64,000 nt of DNA from Phreatobacter aquaticus (GTDB lineage Bacteria > Pseudomonadota > Alphaproteobacteria > Rhizobiales > Phreatobacteraceae), in the NCBI RefSeq assembly GCF_005160265.1, contig NZ_CP039865.1:1078828-1142827 (forward strand), in the 5' to 3' direction. The notes under the pieces were generated by a model that saw only the letters and a list, made by a program, of their open reading frames with translations, was not told the DNA's origin and made no database searches. Position numbers and translations under genes: made by a program. Positions 34,013 to 42,400 of this stretch are shown in pieces (within the stretch, counting starts at the first letter, position 1; every line of letters starts with the position of its first letter).

Positions 34013-35604
34013 GGGCGCGGGCGAGCCCGGGTAGCCGTGACAGGCGTGGCGTTCCGGCTGTTACGAGCCTGCGTCCGGCTCGGCGCCGGAGTGGGCGTGG
34101 AGGTCGCGGTCCGGCTGTTGCGGAGAGCTGCAGGCCGTGCGGCCGGGATGGGTGCTGCACCCTGAAGACTGAGCGGCGCGCCGGCCGGATTGGGAGCGGC
34201 AGCGACGGGCGTTGCCGCAGCGGGGGCCTGTCCGCTGATTGCGCCCAGACGCTGGGCAGGCTCGCCTGCCGATCCACGGGTGATCGCACCATGGGCCGGC
34301 ACGACGGTCACCGTCGATGTTCCAGTGGTGGTCATCGTGGTGGTGGTCCGCGGGGTAGGCGCGGTAAGACCCAGCGGCAGTTCCGCAGGGGCGGAGCGCG
34401 GCACGGAGGCGAGGGTCGGCGCCGCCACGGGCGCCGATGCCGGCGCGGCAATGGCGGTTGCGCCTCCGATGAAGACGGGAACTGGATCGCTGGTCGGGCG
34501 GTAGGGGCCAAGCAGCGAGATGACCTGACCATTCGAAGCAGCAGCGAGGGCCTGGAGGCCGGCCGGTCGTCCGGCGCGATTCGGCTGGGCCATCATCTGG
34601 GCGAAGGACAGATTGCCCGGATCGACATTGGTGGCGATCGGCTCGGCATCCATCTCCTCGCCCTGCTCGATATAAGCAGGACCACGGCCGCGCCGACGGC
34701 AGGCCTGTTCGCGGATATCGGGCGGCCCGGAGCTCACGTCGTTCGGGATCGATTCGACGGCGGCGCCCGAGCCGCCATAGCCGGCGAAATGCCGCTCGAA
34801 CATGCCGGCGGCCGTTTCCGCACGACCGCGCGCGGAGGTCGATCCAAGCACGACCACGATCAACTGGCGGCCGCCGCGGGTGGCCGTCGCCACAACATTG
34901 AAGCCGGAGGCGCAGGTAAAGCCGGTCTTGAAGCCGTCAGCACCGGGATAACGCCCGATCAGGTGATTGTGGTTCCGCATGACGCGGTTGCCATAGCGGA
35001 TCGCTGGCAGTCGCCAGAGTGCGGAATGTTCGGGAAATTCACGCATCAGCGCCCGCGCCAGCACGGCCAGATCGCGCGCCGTGGTCTGCTGGCCGGCGCC
35101 CGGCAGGCCGTTCGGATTGATGAAGCGCGTGCCGCTCATGCCAAGTCGGCGGGCCTCGGCGTTCATCATGGCCGAGAAATTCTCGACCGATCCGCCGAGG
35201 CCCTCGGCAATAGTGATCGACACGTCGTTCGCCGATTTGACCATGATGATCTTCAGCGCATTGTCGATGGTGATCACGGTACCCGGCCGAAAGCCCATCT
35301 TGGAGGGCGTCGCGCGCGCCGCGCGCTGGCTGACCGGCAGACCAGTATTCATGGTGACGCGACCCTCGCGCACCTGGCGCAGCGCCACATAGGCGGTCAT
35401 CATCTTGGTCAGTGATGCCGGCAACCACGGCATTCCCGCACGGTCGGCCTGAAGCACCTGTCCGGTCGCGGCATCGACGACGATGGTCGGACCGATCTGC
35501 TGTGCTGTCGCAACGCCCGCGGAGGCGAGGCTCCAGGCGATCGTGGCGGCGAAAAATGAAGCGCTGAGCCGCAAGAGCTGGAGCCTTCTTCGATGTGCAG
35601 ACAA
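34009..35604 (-). CDS. D-alanyl-D-alanine carboxypeptidase (penicillin-binding protein, DacF-like)
   Basis: About 531 residues. From a TTG with AGGA 8 bp upstream comes a signal peptide (LQLLRLSASFFAATIAWSLASAGVATA), then the S11 catalytic motifs: LPASLTKMMTAY (SxxK), VKSANDVSITIAEG (SxN) and DGFKTGFTCASGFNVV (KTG). The enzyme would trim peptidoglycan pentapeptides in the periplasm. After residue about 300 an unusually long Pro/Ala/Thr-rich, low-complexity tail of some 200 residues ends in basic RARPRP; no PBP5 C-terminal helix is evident. A GTG at 35697 is an alternative start but gives an improbable leader. Confidence 0.85.
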   Translation of the reverse strand: MSAHRRRLQLLRLSASFFAATIAWSLASAGVATAQQIGPTIVVDAATGQVLQADRAGMPWLPASLTKMMTAYVALRQVREGRVTMNTGLPVSQRAARATPSKMGFRPGTVITIDNALKIIMVKSANDVSITIAEGLGGSVENFSAMMNAEARRLGMSGTRFINPNGLPGAGQQTTARDLAVLARALMREFPEHSALWRLPAIRYGNRVMRNHNHLIGRYPGADGFKTGFTCASGFNVVATATRGGRQLIVVVLGSTSARGRAETAAGMFERHFAGYGGSGAAVESIPNDVSSGPPDIREQACRRRGRGPAYIEQGEEMDAEPIATNVDPGNLSFAQMMAQPNRAGRPAGLQALAAASNGQVISLLGPYRPTSDPVPVFIGGATAIAAPASAPVAAPTLASVPRSAPAELPLGLTAPTPRTTTTMTTTGTSTVTVVPAHGAITRGSAGEPAQRLGAISGQAPAAATPVAAAPNPAGAPLSLQGAAPIPAARPAALRNSRTATSTPTPAPSRTQARNSRNATPVTATRARPRP

Positions 35605-35857
35605 GGACCAGATCCTGTGTAGCTGCTTTGTCCATGTTTCGCCAAGTGCGCGTGAACACGGCGAGTGCGGAGGGCCGGATAGGCCCTGAACGGGCACGAT
35701 CGCGGATCACGCTTCAACAGCCTGAACCGGGCCAAAGAATGGCACCTCTCGTTCGGGCGAATTGATCGAGCCTGCCATGCAGCGTAGCTCTGATGCGGGA
35801 AGCCCGTTTTCGGGCTATCGTGTATATACTCGTCAGTGTGAATCTGGAGGATGTGAC

Positions 35858-37024
35858 ATGACTGCCTGCATCGTTGGCTGGGCCCACACGGCCTTCGGCA
35901 AACTCGAGAACGAAACCGTCGAAAGCCTGATCGTCCGCGTTGCAACCGATGCGCTGATCGATGCCGGCATCGGCCCGGACGACGTGGACGAGATCATCCT
36001 CGGCCATTTCAACGCGGGCTTCTCACAGCAGGACTTCACGGCCTCCCTGGTGCTGCAGGCCGACCCCCGGCTGCGCTTCAAGCCGGCGACGCGAGTGGAG
36101 AATGCCTGCGCCACCGGTTCGGCGGCTGTTCACCAGGCCGTGCGCGCGGTGAAGGCGGGCGATGCGCGGGTCGTTCTGGTCGTCGGCGTCGAGCAGATGA
36201 CCAAGACACCGGGCCCCGAGATCGGCAAGAACCTTCTCAAGGCCTCCTACCTGCCCGAGGATGGCGACACGCCCGCGGGCTTTGCCGGCGTTTTCGGCAA
36301 GATTGCGCACAATTACTTCCAGCGCTGGGGCGACCAGTCCGATGCGCTGGCGGCGATCGCCGCCAAGAACCACAAGAATGGCGTCGAGAACCCCTATGCG
36401 CAGATGCGCAAGGATTTCGGCTACGAGTTCTGCCGCACCGAGAGTGAGAAGAACCCCTTCGTGGCCGGCCCGCTGAAGCGCACCGATTGCTCCTTGGTCT
36501 CGGATGGCGCCGCCGCTCTGGTCGTCACCGATACGGCGACCGCGCTCAAGATGAAGAAGGCCGTCGCCTTCCGCGGTCAGGCCCATGTGCAGGACTTCCT
36601 GCCCATGTCGAAGCGCGACATCCTGAAGTTCGAGGGTTGCACCCGGGCCTGGGGCCAGGCCTTGGGCCAAGCGGGCATCCAGCTGTCGGATCTCTCGCTG
36701 GTCGAGACACACGACTGCTTCACGGTGGCAGAGCTCATCGAATATGAGGCGATGGGCTTGACGCCGGAGGGCCAGGGTGCACGCGCTGTTCTAGAGGGCT
36801 GGACTCAGAAGGATGGCAAGCTGCCGGTCAATCCGTCGGGCGGGCTGAAGGCCAAGGGCCATCCGATCGGCGCGACGGGCGTCTCCATGCACGTCCTGTC
36901 GTCGATGCAGCTGATGGGCACGGCCGGCGGCATCCAGGTGAAGGACGCCAAGCTTGCTGGCATCTTCAACATGGGTGGCGCCGCGGTCGCCAATTACGTC
37001 AGCGTGCTGGAGCGCCTGCGCTGA
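35858..37024 (+). CDS. Thiolase-superfamily acetyl-CoA acetyltransferase (SCP2/PaaJ-like)
   Basis: 388 residues. RVENACATGSAAVHQAVRAV holds the nucleophilic Cys near residue 87. LVETHDCFTVAELIEYEAMGL and the late NPSGGLKAKGHPIGATGVSM (GHPxGATG) carry the catalytic His. These are features of the SCP-x type thiolases that act on larger or branched acyl-CoAs. It begins ATG after CTGGAGG. No partner DUF35/OB-fold zinc-finger gene, often next to such thiolases, is seen. A strong hairpin follows the stop. Confidence 0.9.
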   Translation: MTACIVGWAHTAFGKLENETVESLIVRVATDALIDAGIGPDDVDEIILGHFNAGFSQQDFTASLVLQADPRLRFKPATRVENACATGSAAVHQAVRAVKAGDARVVLVVGVEQMTKTPGPEIGKNLLKASYLPEDGDTPAGFAGVFGKIAHNYFQRWGDQSDALAAIAAKNHKNGVENPYAQMRKDFGYEFCRTESEKNPFVAGPLKRTDCSLVSDGAAALVVTDTATALKMKKAVAFRGQAHVQDFLPMSKRDILKFEGCTRAWGQALGQAGIQLSDLSLVETHDCFTVAELIEYEAMGLTPEGQGARAVLEGWTQKDGKLPVNPSGGLKAKGHPIGATGVSMHVLSSMQLMGTAGGIQVKDAKLAGIFNMGGAAVANYVSVLERLR

Positions 37025-37045
37025 GCCCACCGCGCGCGGAACCGT

Positions 37046-37071
37046 GAACGGCAGCGGACTTGCTGCCGTTC
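37046..37071 (+). terminator. Hairpin after the thiolase gene
   Basis: Perfect 10-bp arms GAACGGCAGC and GCTGCCGTTC around a 6-nt loop, 22 bp past the thiolase stop. No T tract follows, so it may be a terminator of weaker type or an mRNA 3' stem. Confidence 0.6.
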
Positions 37072-37151
37072 GCTGCCGCGAGTCATAGTTCTTCCCAAGA
37101 GTTCCGGGCGGCGCACTGCGTCCCACCGGAGCCATTCCAGGGGGAACTGCC

Positions 37152-38228
37152 ATGACGATCGCATCTGCGCTGCGACTTGCCGCCGCGGCTTTGCTTCTGC
37201 CTCTTCTGACATGGACTGCGGCCAGCGCCGCCGACTATCCCGAGCCGAAGCGCGGAACCTATGTCGCGCGCGACTTCCGCTTTCATACCGGTCAGGTCAT
37301 CCCAGAGCTGAAGCTCAGCTATGTGACGATCGGCAATCCGACCGGCGAGCCGGTTCTGGTTCTGCACGGCACCGCGGGATCGGCGGCCAACATGCTCAAT
37401 CCGGGCTTTGCCGGCGAACTGTTCGGCGCAGGCCAGCCGCTCGATGCGGCGAAGTACTTCATCATCATCCCGGACGCGATTGGCGCGGGACAATCGTCCA
37501 AGCCGTCGGACGGCCTGCGCGCCCAGTTCCCGCGCTACAATTACGACGACATGGTCGCCGGTCACCACCGGCTCGTGACCGAGGGCCTGGGCATTCGCCG
37601 CCTGCGCCTCGTCATCGGCAATTCCATGGGTGGGATGCAGACCTGGGTCTGGGGTGTCACCCATCCCGATTTCATGGATGCGCTGGTGCCGATGGCCTCG
37701 CAGCCGACCGAGATGTCCAGCCGCAACTGGATGATGCGCCGCCTGATCATTGACACGGTCCGCAACGACCCCGCCTGGAACAATGGCAACTACACCACGC
37801 AGCCGCCGAGCCTGAGGGTCGCCAACGCCTTCTATGGCATTGCCACCAATGGCGGAACGCTGGCCTACCAGCAGATGGCGCCGACGCGCGAGGCGGCCGA
37901 CAAGCTGCTCGACGCGCGCCTCGCTGCGCCCTTCGGTGCCGATGCGAACGACTTCATGTATCAGTGGGACGCGTCACGCGACTACAATCCGGCGCCCCGC
38001 CTGGAGCGGATCAAAGCGGCGCTACTGGTGATCAATTCCGCCGATGACGAGCGCAATCCGCCCGAGACCGGCATCATGGACCGCGAGCTAAAGCGCGTCG
38101 CCGGGGCCCGTCTGCTGCTGATCCCGGCGAGCACCGAGACCAGGGGTCATGGCACAACAGGCATGGCGCGGCTCTGGAAGCGCGAGCTGCAGGAATTCCT
38201 CGCGCAAGTGCCCCGCCGGGCGATGTGA
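37152..38228 (+). CDS. Exported alpha/beta hydrolase, homoserine acetyltransferase (MetX)-like
   Basis: 358 residues with a signal peptide (LRLAAAALLLPLLTWTAASAA). The alpha/beta core shows KLSYVTIGNPTGEPVLVLHGTAGSA (oxyanion), the MetX-like nucleophile VIGNSMGGMQTWVWGVTHPDFM near residue 155, and late acid/His blocks VINSADDERNPP and ETRGHGTTG. MetX itself is cytoplasmic; the cleavable leader and GxSMGG argue for a periplasmic hydrolase or esterase of the family. GGGGGAA precedes the ATG. It converges with the P1 peptidase gene. Confidence 0.83.
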   Translation: MTIASALRLAAAALLLPLLTWTAASAADYPEPKRGTYVARDFRFHTGQVIPELKLSYVTIGNPTGEPVLVLHGTAGSAANMLNPGFAGELFGAGQPLDAAKYFIIIPDAIGAGQSSKPSDGLRAQFPRYNYDDMVAGHHRLVTEGLGIRRLRLVIGNSMGGMQTWVWGVTHPDFMDALVPMASQPTEMSSRNWMMRRLIIDTVRNDPAWNNGNYTTQPPSLRVANAFYGIATNGGTLAYQQMAPTREAADKLLDARLAAPFGADANDFMYQWDASRDYNPAPRLERIKAALLVINSADDERNPPETGIMDRELKRVAGARLLLIPASTETRGHGTTGMARLWKRELQEFLAQVPRRAM

Positions 38229-38245
38229 GGCGGAAGTCGCATCTT

Positions 38246-38271
38246 CACCCTCCCCTGAAGGGTAAAGGGTG
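38246..38271. terminator. Possible bidirectional hairpin between convergent genes
   Basis: CACCCT/AGGGTG arms with a nested CCCT/AGGG pair, 18 bp after one stop and 10 bp before the other. Symmetric placement suggests shared termination, but the stem is short and no T tract is present. Confidence 0.35.
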
Positions 38272-38280
38272 TGCCCGGAC

Positions 38281-39372
38281 CTAGAGTTCGCTGACGCCCG
38301 GCACTGCAGGCACACCCGGTCCGGGAATGGCCTTGGCCGCGAGCACGGCCCGCACGACCGCGGCGGCCATGACCTGAGCTGCAAGGGCGCCGAGTGCCAT
38401 CATGTTGCCCGGCAGCCCGCTCTTGCCCGTGGCGAGCGCGAAGATCGTGTCGCCGTCCCACATCGTGTGAATGGGGTCGATGGTGCGGGCGAGCCCATCA
38501 TGGGCGTGCTGGGCGAGCTTCTGCGCCTGCGCCTTGGTGAGTTGCGCATCGGTTGCCACCACGCCGATCGTGGTGGCCATGCCGGCCTGAAGCGATGGCG
38601 GCAGCTCGCCCTTGAGGATCGCCTGGGTGATGCCGAGGCGTTGACGGCCGTCGGGCGTGCGCGCGCCGGCCAGAACCTCGCCGGTCTTCGGATCGATCAC
38701 GTCGCCCACCGCATTGACCGCTACGATGGCGCCAACCGTGATCTTGCCGACCTTCACCGACGCCGTGCCGATGCCGCCCTTCATCGCGCGGGCCATGCCA
38801 TAGAGTTTGCCGACGGAGGCGCCGGTGCCGGCGCCCACCGATCCTTCGGCGGGGGCATTGTTGCTGGCGGCCTCGCAGGCCTTGTAGCCGGCCTCGGCAT
38901 CCGGGCGCACCTTGTGGTCGCCCATGGCGAGATCGAAGAGGATGGCCGAGGGGACGATCGGCACCTTGGTTGGGCCTGCCGGCCAGCCGAAGCCCTTCTC
39001 TTCCAGCCAGCGCATGGCGCCGCTGGCGGCATCGAGGCCGAAGGCGCTGCCACCGGCAAGCATCACGGCATGGACCTTGTCGACGAGGTTGGTGGGGTTG
39101 AGGAGATCGGTCTCGCGTGTGCCCGGCGCCGCGCCGCGCACATCGACGCCGCCGGTAACGCCCTCCTCCGTCATGACCACGGTGCAGCCGGTGGGCCGGC
39201 GGGCATCGCTGAAATGGCCAACCTTGATGCCAGCAACATCGGTTATGGCGCCGCCCAGCGTGCGGGCGCGGATCTGCTCGATGGTGGTGGCCTGCGCCTG
39301 GGTTTCGGTGGTCGCGGTCATGGCTGCTCCGAGCCCCAAGGCCGTTACGGTGGCGAATTCGCGGCGATCCAT
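38281..39372 (-). CDS. P1 (DmpA/L-aminopeptidase) family peptidase
   Basis: 363 residues. A twin-arginine-like leader (DRREFATVTALGLGAAMTATTETQA) is followed by the P1/DmpA pattern: GIKVGHFSDARRPTGCTVVMTEEG, GGVDVRGAAPGTRETDLL, VMLAGGSAFGLDAASGAMRWLEE and NNAPAEGSVGAGTGASVGKL. GGIGTASVKVGKITVGAIVAVNAVGDV includes the self-processing region, and a late VVATDAQLTKAQAQKLAQHAHDGLARTI follows. Such proteins cleave themselves to two chains and release N-terminal D- or L-residues, or beta-peptides. AGGAG precedes the ATG. Substrate unknown. Confidence 0.88.
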   Translation of the reverse strand: MDRREFATVTALGLGAAMTATTETQAQATTIEQIRARTLGGAITDVAGIKVGHFSDARRPTGCTVVMTEEGVTGGVDVRGAAPGTRETDLLNPTNLVDKVHAVMLAGGSAFGLDAASGAMRWLEEKGFGWPAGPTKVPIVPSAILFDLAMGDHKVRPDAEAGYKACEAASNNAPAEGSVGAGTGASVGKLYGMARAMKGGIGTASVKVGKITVGAIVAVNAVGDVIDPKTGEVLAGARTPDGRQRLGITQAILKGELPPSLQAGMATTIGVVATDAQLTKAQAQKLAQHAHDGLARTIDPIHTMWDGDTIFALATGKSGLPGNMMALGALAAQVMAAAVVRAVLAAKAIPGPGVPAVPGVSEL

Positions 39373-39459
39373 GGCCTCGTCTCCTGTTCCATGGGACAGG
39401 AGGCTAGACCGCCTTGACAGGACTGGGAAGCGCCGAGGAAGCGCGGCTCCCTCGCAGGA

Positions 39460-39996
39460 TCAGGCGCCCTTCGGCCGGAAGGCAATGCAATGGGCCGGGT
39501 TGGTTTCCAGACGCGGCCCACCGATCAGGTCGATGCAATAGGGAATAGCGGGCATGACCGCATCCAGGCACTCGCGGATCGATGAAGGCTTGCCGGGCAG
39601 GTTGACGATCAGTGATCCACCCCGGATGCCGGCGGTCTGACGCGATAGGATGGCTGTCGGTACGACCTTGAGGCTGACGGCGCGCATGAGTTCGCCAAAG
39701 CCTGGCATCATCTTCTCACAGACGGCCTCGGTCGCTTCTGGCGTCACGTCGCGCAGGGCCGGGCCGGTGCCACCGGTGGTCAGGATCAACGGGCAGAGAT
39801 CCTCGTCGGCGAGCTGCACCAGGGCCCGCTCGATCAGGGCCTGCTCGTCCGCAACCACCCGGGCGACGGGATGCCACGGGGAGCCGAAAAGCTCGGTGAG
39901 GGCGGCAACGATGCCGGGGCCGCCCTTGTCCTCGTAGATGCCGCGGCTTGCGCGGTCGGAGACGGTGACCACGCCGATAGGGACGGTTGTACTCAT
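39460..39996 (-). CDS. mogA: Molybdopterin adenylyltransferase MogA
   Basis: 178-residue MogA: PIGVVTVSDRASRGIYEDKGGPGI at the start, then CPLILTTGGTGPALRDVTPEATEAV, the MPT-binding GGTG and DxTPEAT motifs, and SLIVNLPGKPSSIRECLDAVMPAIPYCIDLIGG at the end. It adenylates molybdopterin before molybdenum insertion by MoeA. MoeB and MoaD are encoded far away, so the pathway is scattered. The ATG at 39996 was chosen over one 36 bp upstream. Confidence 0.92.
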   Translation of the reverse strand: MSTTVPIGVVTVSDRASRGIYEDKGGPGIVAALTELFGSPWHPVARVVADEQALIERALVQLADEDLCPLILTTGGTGPALRDVTPEATEAVCEKMMPGFGELMRAVSLKVVPTAILSRQTAGIRGGSLIVNLPGKPSSIRECLDAVMPAIPYCIDLIGGPRLETNPAHCIAFRPKGA

Positions 39997-40028
39997 GGCG
40001 CCATCCTTAGCGCGACGACCGCGCTGGC

Positions 40029-40559
40029 TCAACGGATGCGACGGATCACCAGTTCGACGTCGCCAACCGGGATGCCGAAAAAGGTAACCACGGCCGTGTT
40101 GTAGAGCGAGCCGTCGGGCCGGGCGACAATGACATCCTCGAAGTGGACGCGCAGACGGCCGAAGCCGGTCTTGACCAGCGCGTCGTAGGAAAGCTTCAGC
40201 GCTGCACCGTCATTGCGGACATCTGCCGTGCCGATCACATCTTCGCGGGTCCCGGCATAGCGGCCCTCGCCAAGCTTGGTGAAGCGCCAGGTGACCCGGT
40301 CGCGCTCCCCGTCTGAATAGGTGAAGTCCTCGGCGAGCGTCAGGACGCGGCCGTCCCAGCGGCCGTTCATCAAGGCAACGAGCGTGCGGGTTGCGCCGCC
40401 AAGGCGGCTGGTGAAACGGCCCTCGGCGCGCAGGCGGCCGCGAAAGACCCGCTCCAGAACCAGCGGCTGGGATGCAGTGGGTCGGGCTTCAGCCACCATC
40501 GGCGAAAGGCCGGCAAGCAGGACGGGGGCAGATAGAAGGGTGCGGCGGGACAGGGTCAT
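40029..40559 (-). CDS. DUF3833 family exported protein
   Basis: 176 residues. The leader LSRRTLLSAPVLLAGLSPMVAEA is a Tat/Sec-type signal. The mature beta-rich domain has LERVFRGRLRAEGRFTSRLGGATRTLVALMNG, LTLAEDFTYSDGERDRVTWRFTKLGEGRYAGTREDVIG and the end block GDVELVIRRIR, resembling DUF3833 (lipocalin-like). No lipobox cysteine is seen. It lies 32 bp before mogA in the same direction. Function unknown. Confidence 0.75.
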   Translation of the reverse strand: MTLSRRTLLSAPVLLAGLSPMVAEARPTASQPLVLERVFRGRLRAEGRFTSRLGGATRTLVALMNGRWDGRVLTLAEDFTYSDGERDRVTWRFTKLGEGRYAGTREDVIGTADVRNDGAALKLSYDALVKTGFGRLRVHFEDVIVARPDGSLYNTAVVTFFGIPVGDVELVIRRIR

Positions 40560-40581
40560 GGCGTGTCTCCTTGTTGGGGAG

Positions 40582-41187
40582 TTACGCGCCAGACGTGCCT
40601 TCGGATGCAGAGGACTGGCGTGCCTGCCAGTCGGCGCGGGTGAGCGCCATGTCGATATGGTCGACGGCACAGCCGCGCGCCGCACTCGTCCGGCGCGAGT
40701 GGCCGATGATGCGGAAGCCAAGCTTCTCGTGGACGCGGAGCGATGCCGGATTGTCGGCGAAGGCCCCGGCGACGATTGTCTCGAGGTGCGGCGCCTGGAA
40801 GGCGACGTCGATCAGCGCCATGACCGCCTCGGTGGCGAAGCCCTTGCCCCAGAAGGCGCGACCGAACCACCAGCCGATCTCGACGGCCGCGCCCTCGCCC
40901 GCGAAGGTGACGGTGCCGATCAGTGCGTCGGGCTCGCGCTTGCGGGCGACCGCCAGACCGAGGCCCCCACCCAAGGCATTGGAGGCCAGCACATCGCCGA
41001 TGAATGCCGAGGCATGCGCCTCGGTGAACGGCAGGGGCACCGGCGCCATCATGCGGGCGACGGCGGGATCGCCGGCATAGAGGGCGGTGCGGGCGACATC
41101 GTCGAAGGTGAAGTCGCGCAGCACGAGACGGCGGGTCTCGATGGGCGCGGACTTCCGCCAGGGGCGGCCTTCAAAGCGATCGGTCAT
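40582..41187 (-). CDS. GNAT family N-acetyltransferase (RimJ/RimL-like)
   Basis: 201 residues. IETRRLVLRDFTFDDVARTALYAGDPAVARMM begins the GNAT_3 type domain. PDALIGTVTFAGEGAAVEIGWWFGRAFWGKGFATEAVMALIDVAF contains the acetyl-CoA pyrophosphate loop (GKGFATEA), and RVHEKLGFRIIGHSRRTSAARGCAVDHIDMALTRADW closes it. The substrate is unknown. A second GNAT gene lies upstream, a possible old duplication with only moderate similarity. Confidence 0.88.
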   Translation of the reverse strand: MTDRFEGRPWRKSAPIETRRLVLRDFTFDDVARTALYAGDPAVARMMAPVPLPFTEAHASAFIGDVLASNALGGGLGLAVARKREPDALIGTVTFAGEGAAVEIGWWFGRAFWGKGFATEAVMALIDVAFQAPHLETIVAGAFADNPASLRVHEKLGFRIIGHSRRTSAARGCAVDHIDMALTRADWQARQSSASEGTSGA

Positions 41188-41204
41188 GAGCCATCGCTTA
41201 GCAA

Positions 41205-41239
41205 AAAGGGCCCCCCGATGCGAGACCGGGAAGCCCTTT
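41205..41239 (-). terminator. Rho-independent terminator after the second GNAT gene
   Basis: Read on the minus strand: GGGCTTCCCGG arm, loop, then CCGGGGGGCCC followed by TTTTT. The outer pairs AAAGGGC/GCCCTTT enclose a CCGG/CCGG inner stem. It starts 28 bp past the stop of the 41267-41905 gene. Confidence 0.75.
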
Positions 41240-41266
41240 GATGGTCAGACGCAGCCGATCGTCAGA

Positions 41267-41905
41267 TCAGTCGGTCAGGCCCTCCGGAACGGAGCGCCGC
41301 AGGATCGGATCGCGCCAGGCCTTGATGCTGGCCCAGGTGCTGCGATCCAGCCGGAACTTGTCAACCGGGACGGAACTTGCGAGCAACCTGGAGCGCATCA
41401 ACCCGACGCCTATCCACTGGAAGCCGCATTTCTCGATGACTCGGCGCGAGCCGGGATTGACCACACGTGCGGAAGCAGCGACGGCGGCAACGCCGTGCTG
41501 GGTGAACAGGTGATCGACGACGGCCCGGGCGGCCTCCGTCGCATAGCCCTTGCCCCAATGGGCGGTGGCCAGCCAATAGCCGATTTCGGGATCGCCGAGC
41601 TCCGGCATCACGAAGCCCGTCGCACCGATGGGCGCGCCGTTGGTCTTGAGCGTGATGAGAAAGGGATGGTCCGGACCGGACCAGGCATTGGCGATCCAAT
41701 TCTCCGCATGTTTTTCCGCGTAAGGATGCGGAAGATTGGCCGTCATTTCGGCGATACGGCGATCATCGGCTACCGCCGCGATCGCGCGCGCGTCCTCGAA
41801 ACGCGGCGCACGGAGAACGAGCCGCTCAGTCTCGAGGACGGGGATACAGCTCTCGAGCAGTTCGCCGCAGGGGCGGCCTTCCAGTTCGGTTTCCAGGCAA
41901 GTCAT
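41267..41905 (-). CDS. GNAT family N-acetyltransferase
   Basis: 212 residues, with LETERLVLRAPRFEDARAIAAVADD, the acceptor-side HPFLITLKTNGAPIGATGFVM, and the CoA loop IGYWLATAHWGKGYATEAARAVVDHLF. RRVIEKCGFQWIGVGLMRSRLLA follows. It follows the rpmA terminator and is transcribed separately from the operon of the ribosomal proteins. Its relation to the adjacent GNAT gene is paralogous but distant. Acceptor unknown. Confidence 0.88.
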   Translation of the reverse strand: MTCLETELEGRPCGELLESCIPVLETERLVLRAPRFEDARAIAAVADDRRIAEMTANLPHPYAEKHAENWIANAWSGPDHPFLITLKTNGAPIGATGFVMPELGDPEIGYWLATAHWGKGYATEAARAVVDHLFTQHGVAAVAASARVVNPGSRRVIEKCGFQWIGVGLMRSRLLASSVPVDKFRLDRSTWASIKAWRDPILRRSVPEGLTD

Positions 41906-41960
41906 GACACGGGCTCCTTGTTGGCCGTGGCCGGACCCCGGGACCATCCCGAGGCCAAAG

Positions 41961-41993
41961 AAAAAGGGGCGCCGGCTTTCCGCCTGGCACCCC
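41961..41993 (-). terminator. Rho-independent terminator of the rplU-rpmA operon
   Basis: On the minus strand GGGGTGCC-loop-GGCGCCCC (one G-U pair) followed by TTTTTCTTT. It is 69 bp after the rpmA stop. Confidence 0.8.
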
Positions 41994-42061
41994 TTGATCC
42001 TTGACCTCAGATCATCGGAGCTGCCTGGCGATCCGCCGGCGGCTCCGATGAGGTGCCGCCG

Positions 42062-42331
42062 TTACTCGGCTGCGGCAGCCATCGGAACAACCGACACAAA
42101 GGTTCGGTTATTCGCTTTGGTGCGGAACTCGACGCGGCCGTCTACGGTCGCGAACAAGGTGTGATCCTTGCCGAGGCCGACATTGGTGCCGGGATGGAAC
42201 TTCGTGCCGCGCTGGCGAACAAGAATGTTCCCAGACAGCACGGCCTGACCGCCGAAGCGCTTCACGCCCAGCCTCTGTGAGTTTGAATCGCGGCCGTTTC
42301 TCGACGAACCGCCTGCCTTTTTGTGAGCCAT
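42062..42331 (-). CDS. rpmA: 50S ribosomal protein L27
   Basis: 89-residue L27: [51 protein letters not shown] and ending in a short acidic/alanine tail. N-terminal Met-Ala with no extra propeptide. The gene lies after rplU with GGGAG before the ATG; both read leftward. Confidence 0.98.
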   Translation of the reverse strand: MAHKKAGGSSRNGRDSNSQRLGVKRFGGQAVLSGNILVRQRGTKFHPGTNVGLGKDHTLFATVDGRVEFRTKANNRTFVSVVPMAAAAE

Positions 42332-42400
42332 GTCGAGCTCCCGTTCTGTTCTGTCTTATAAGACGTTGCGTTCAGCGTGATGACAAGTGCGCGTTCGCGC

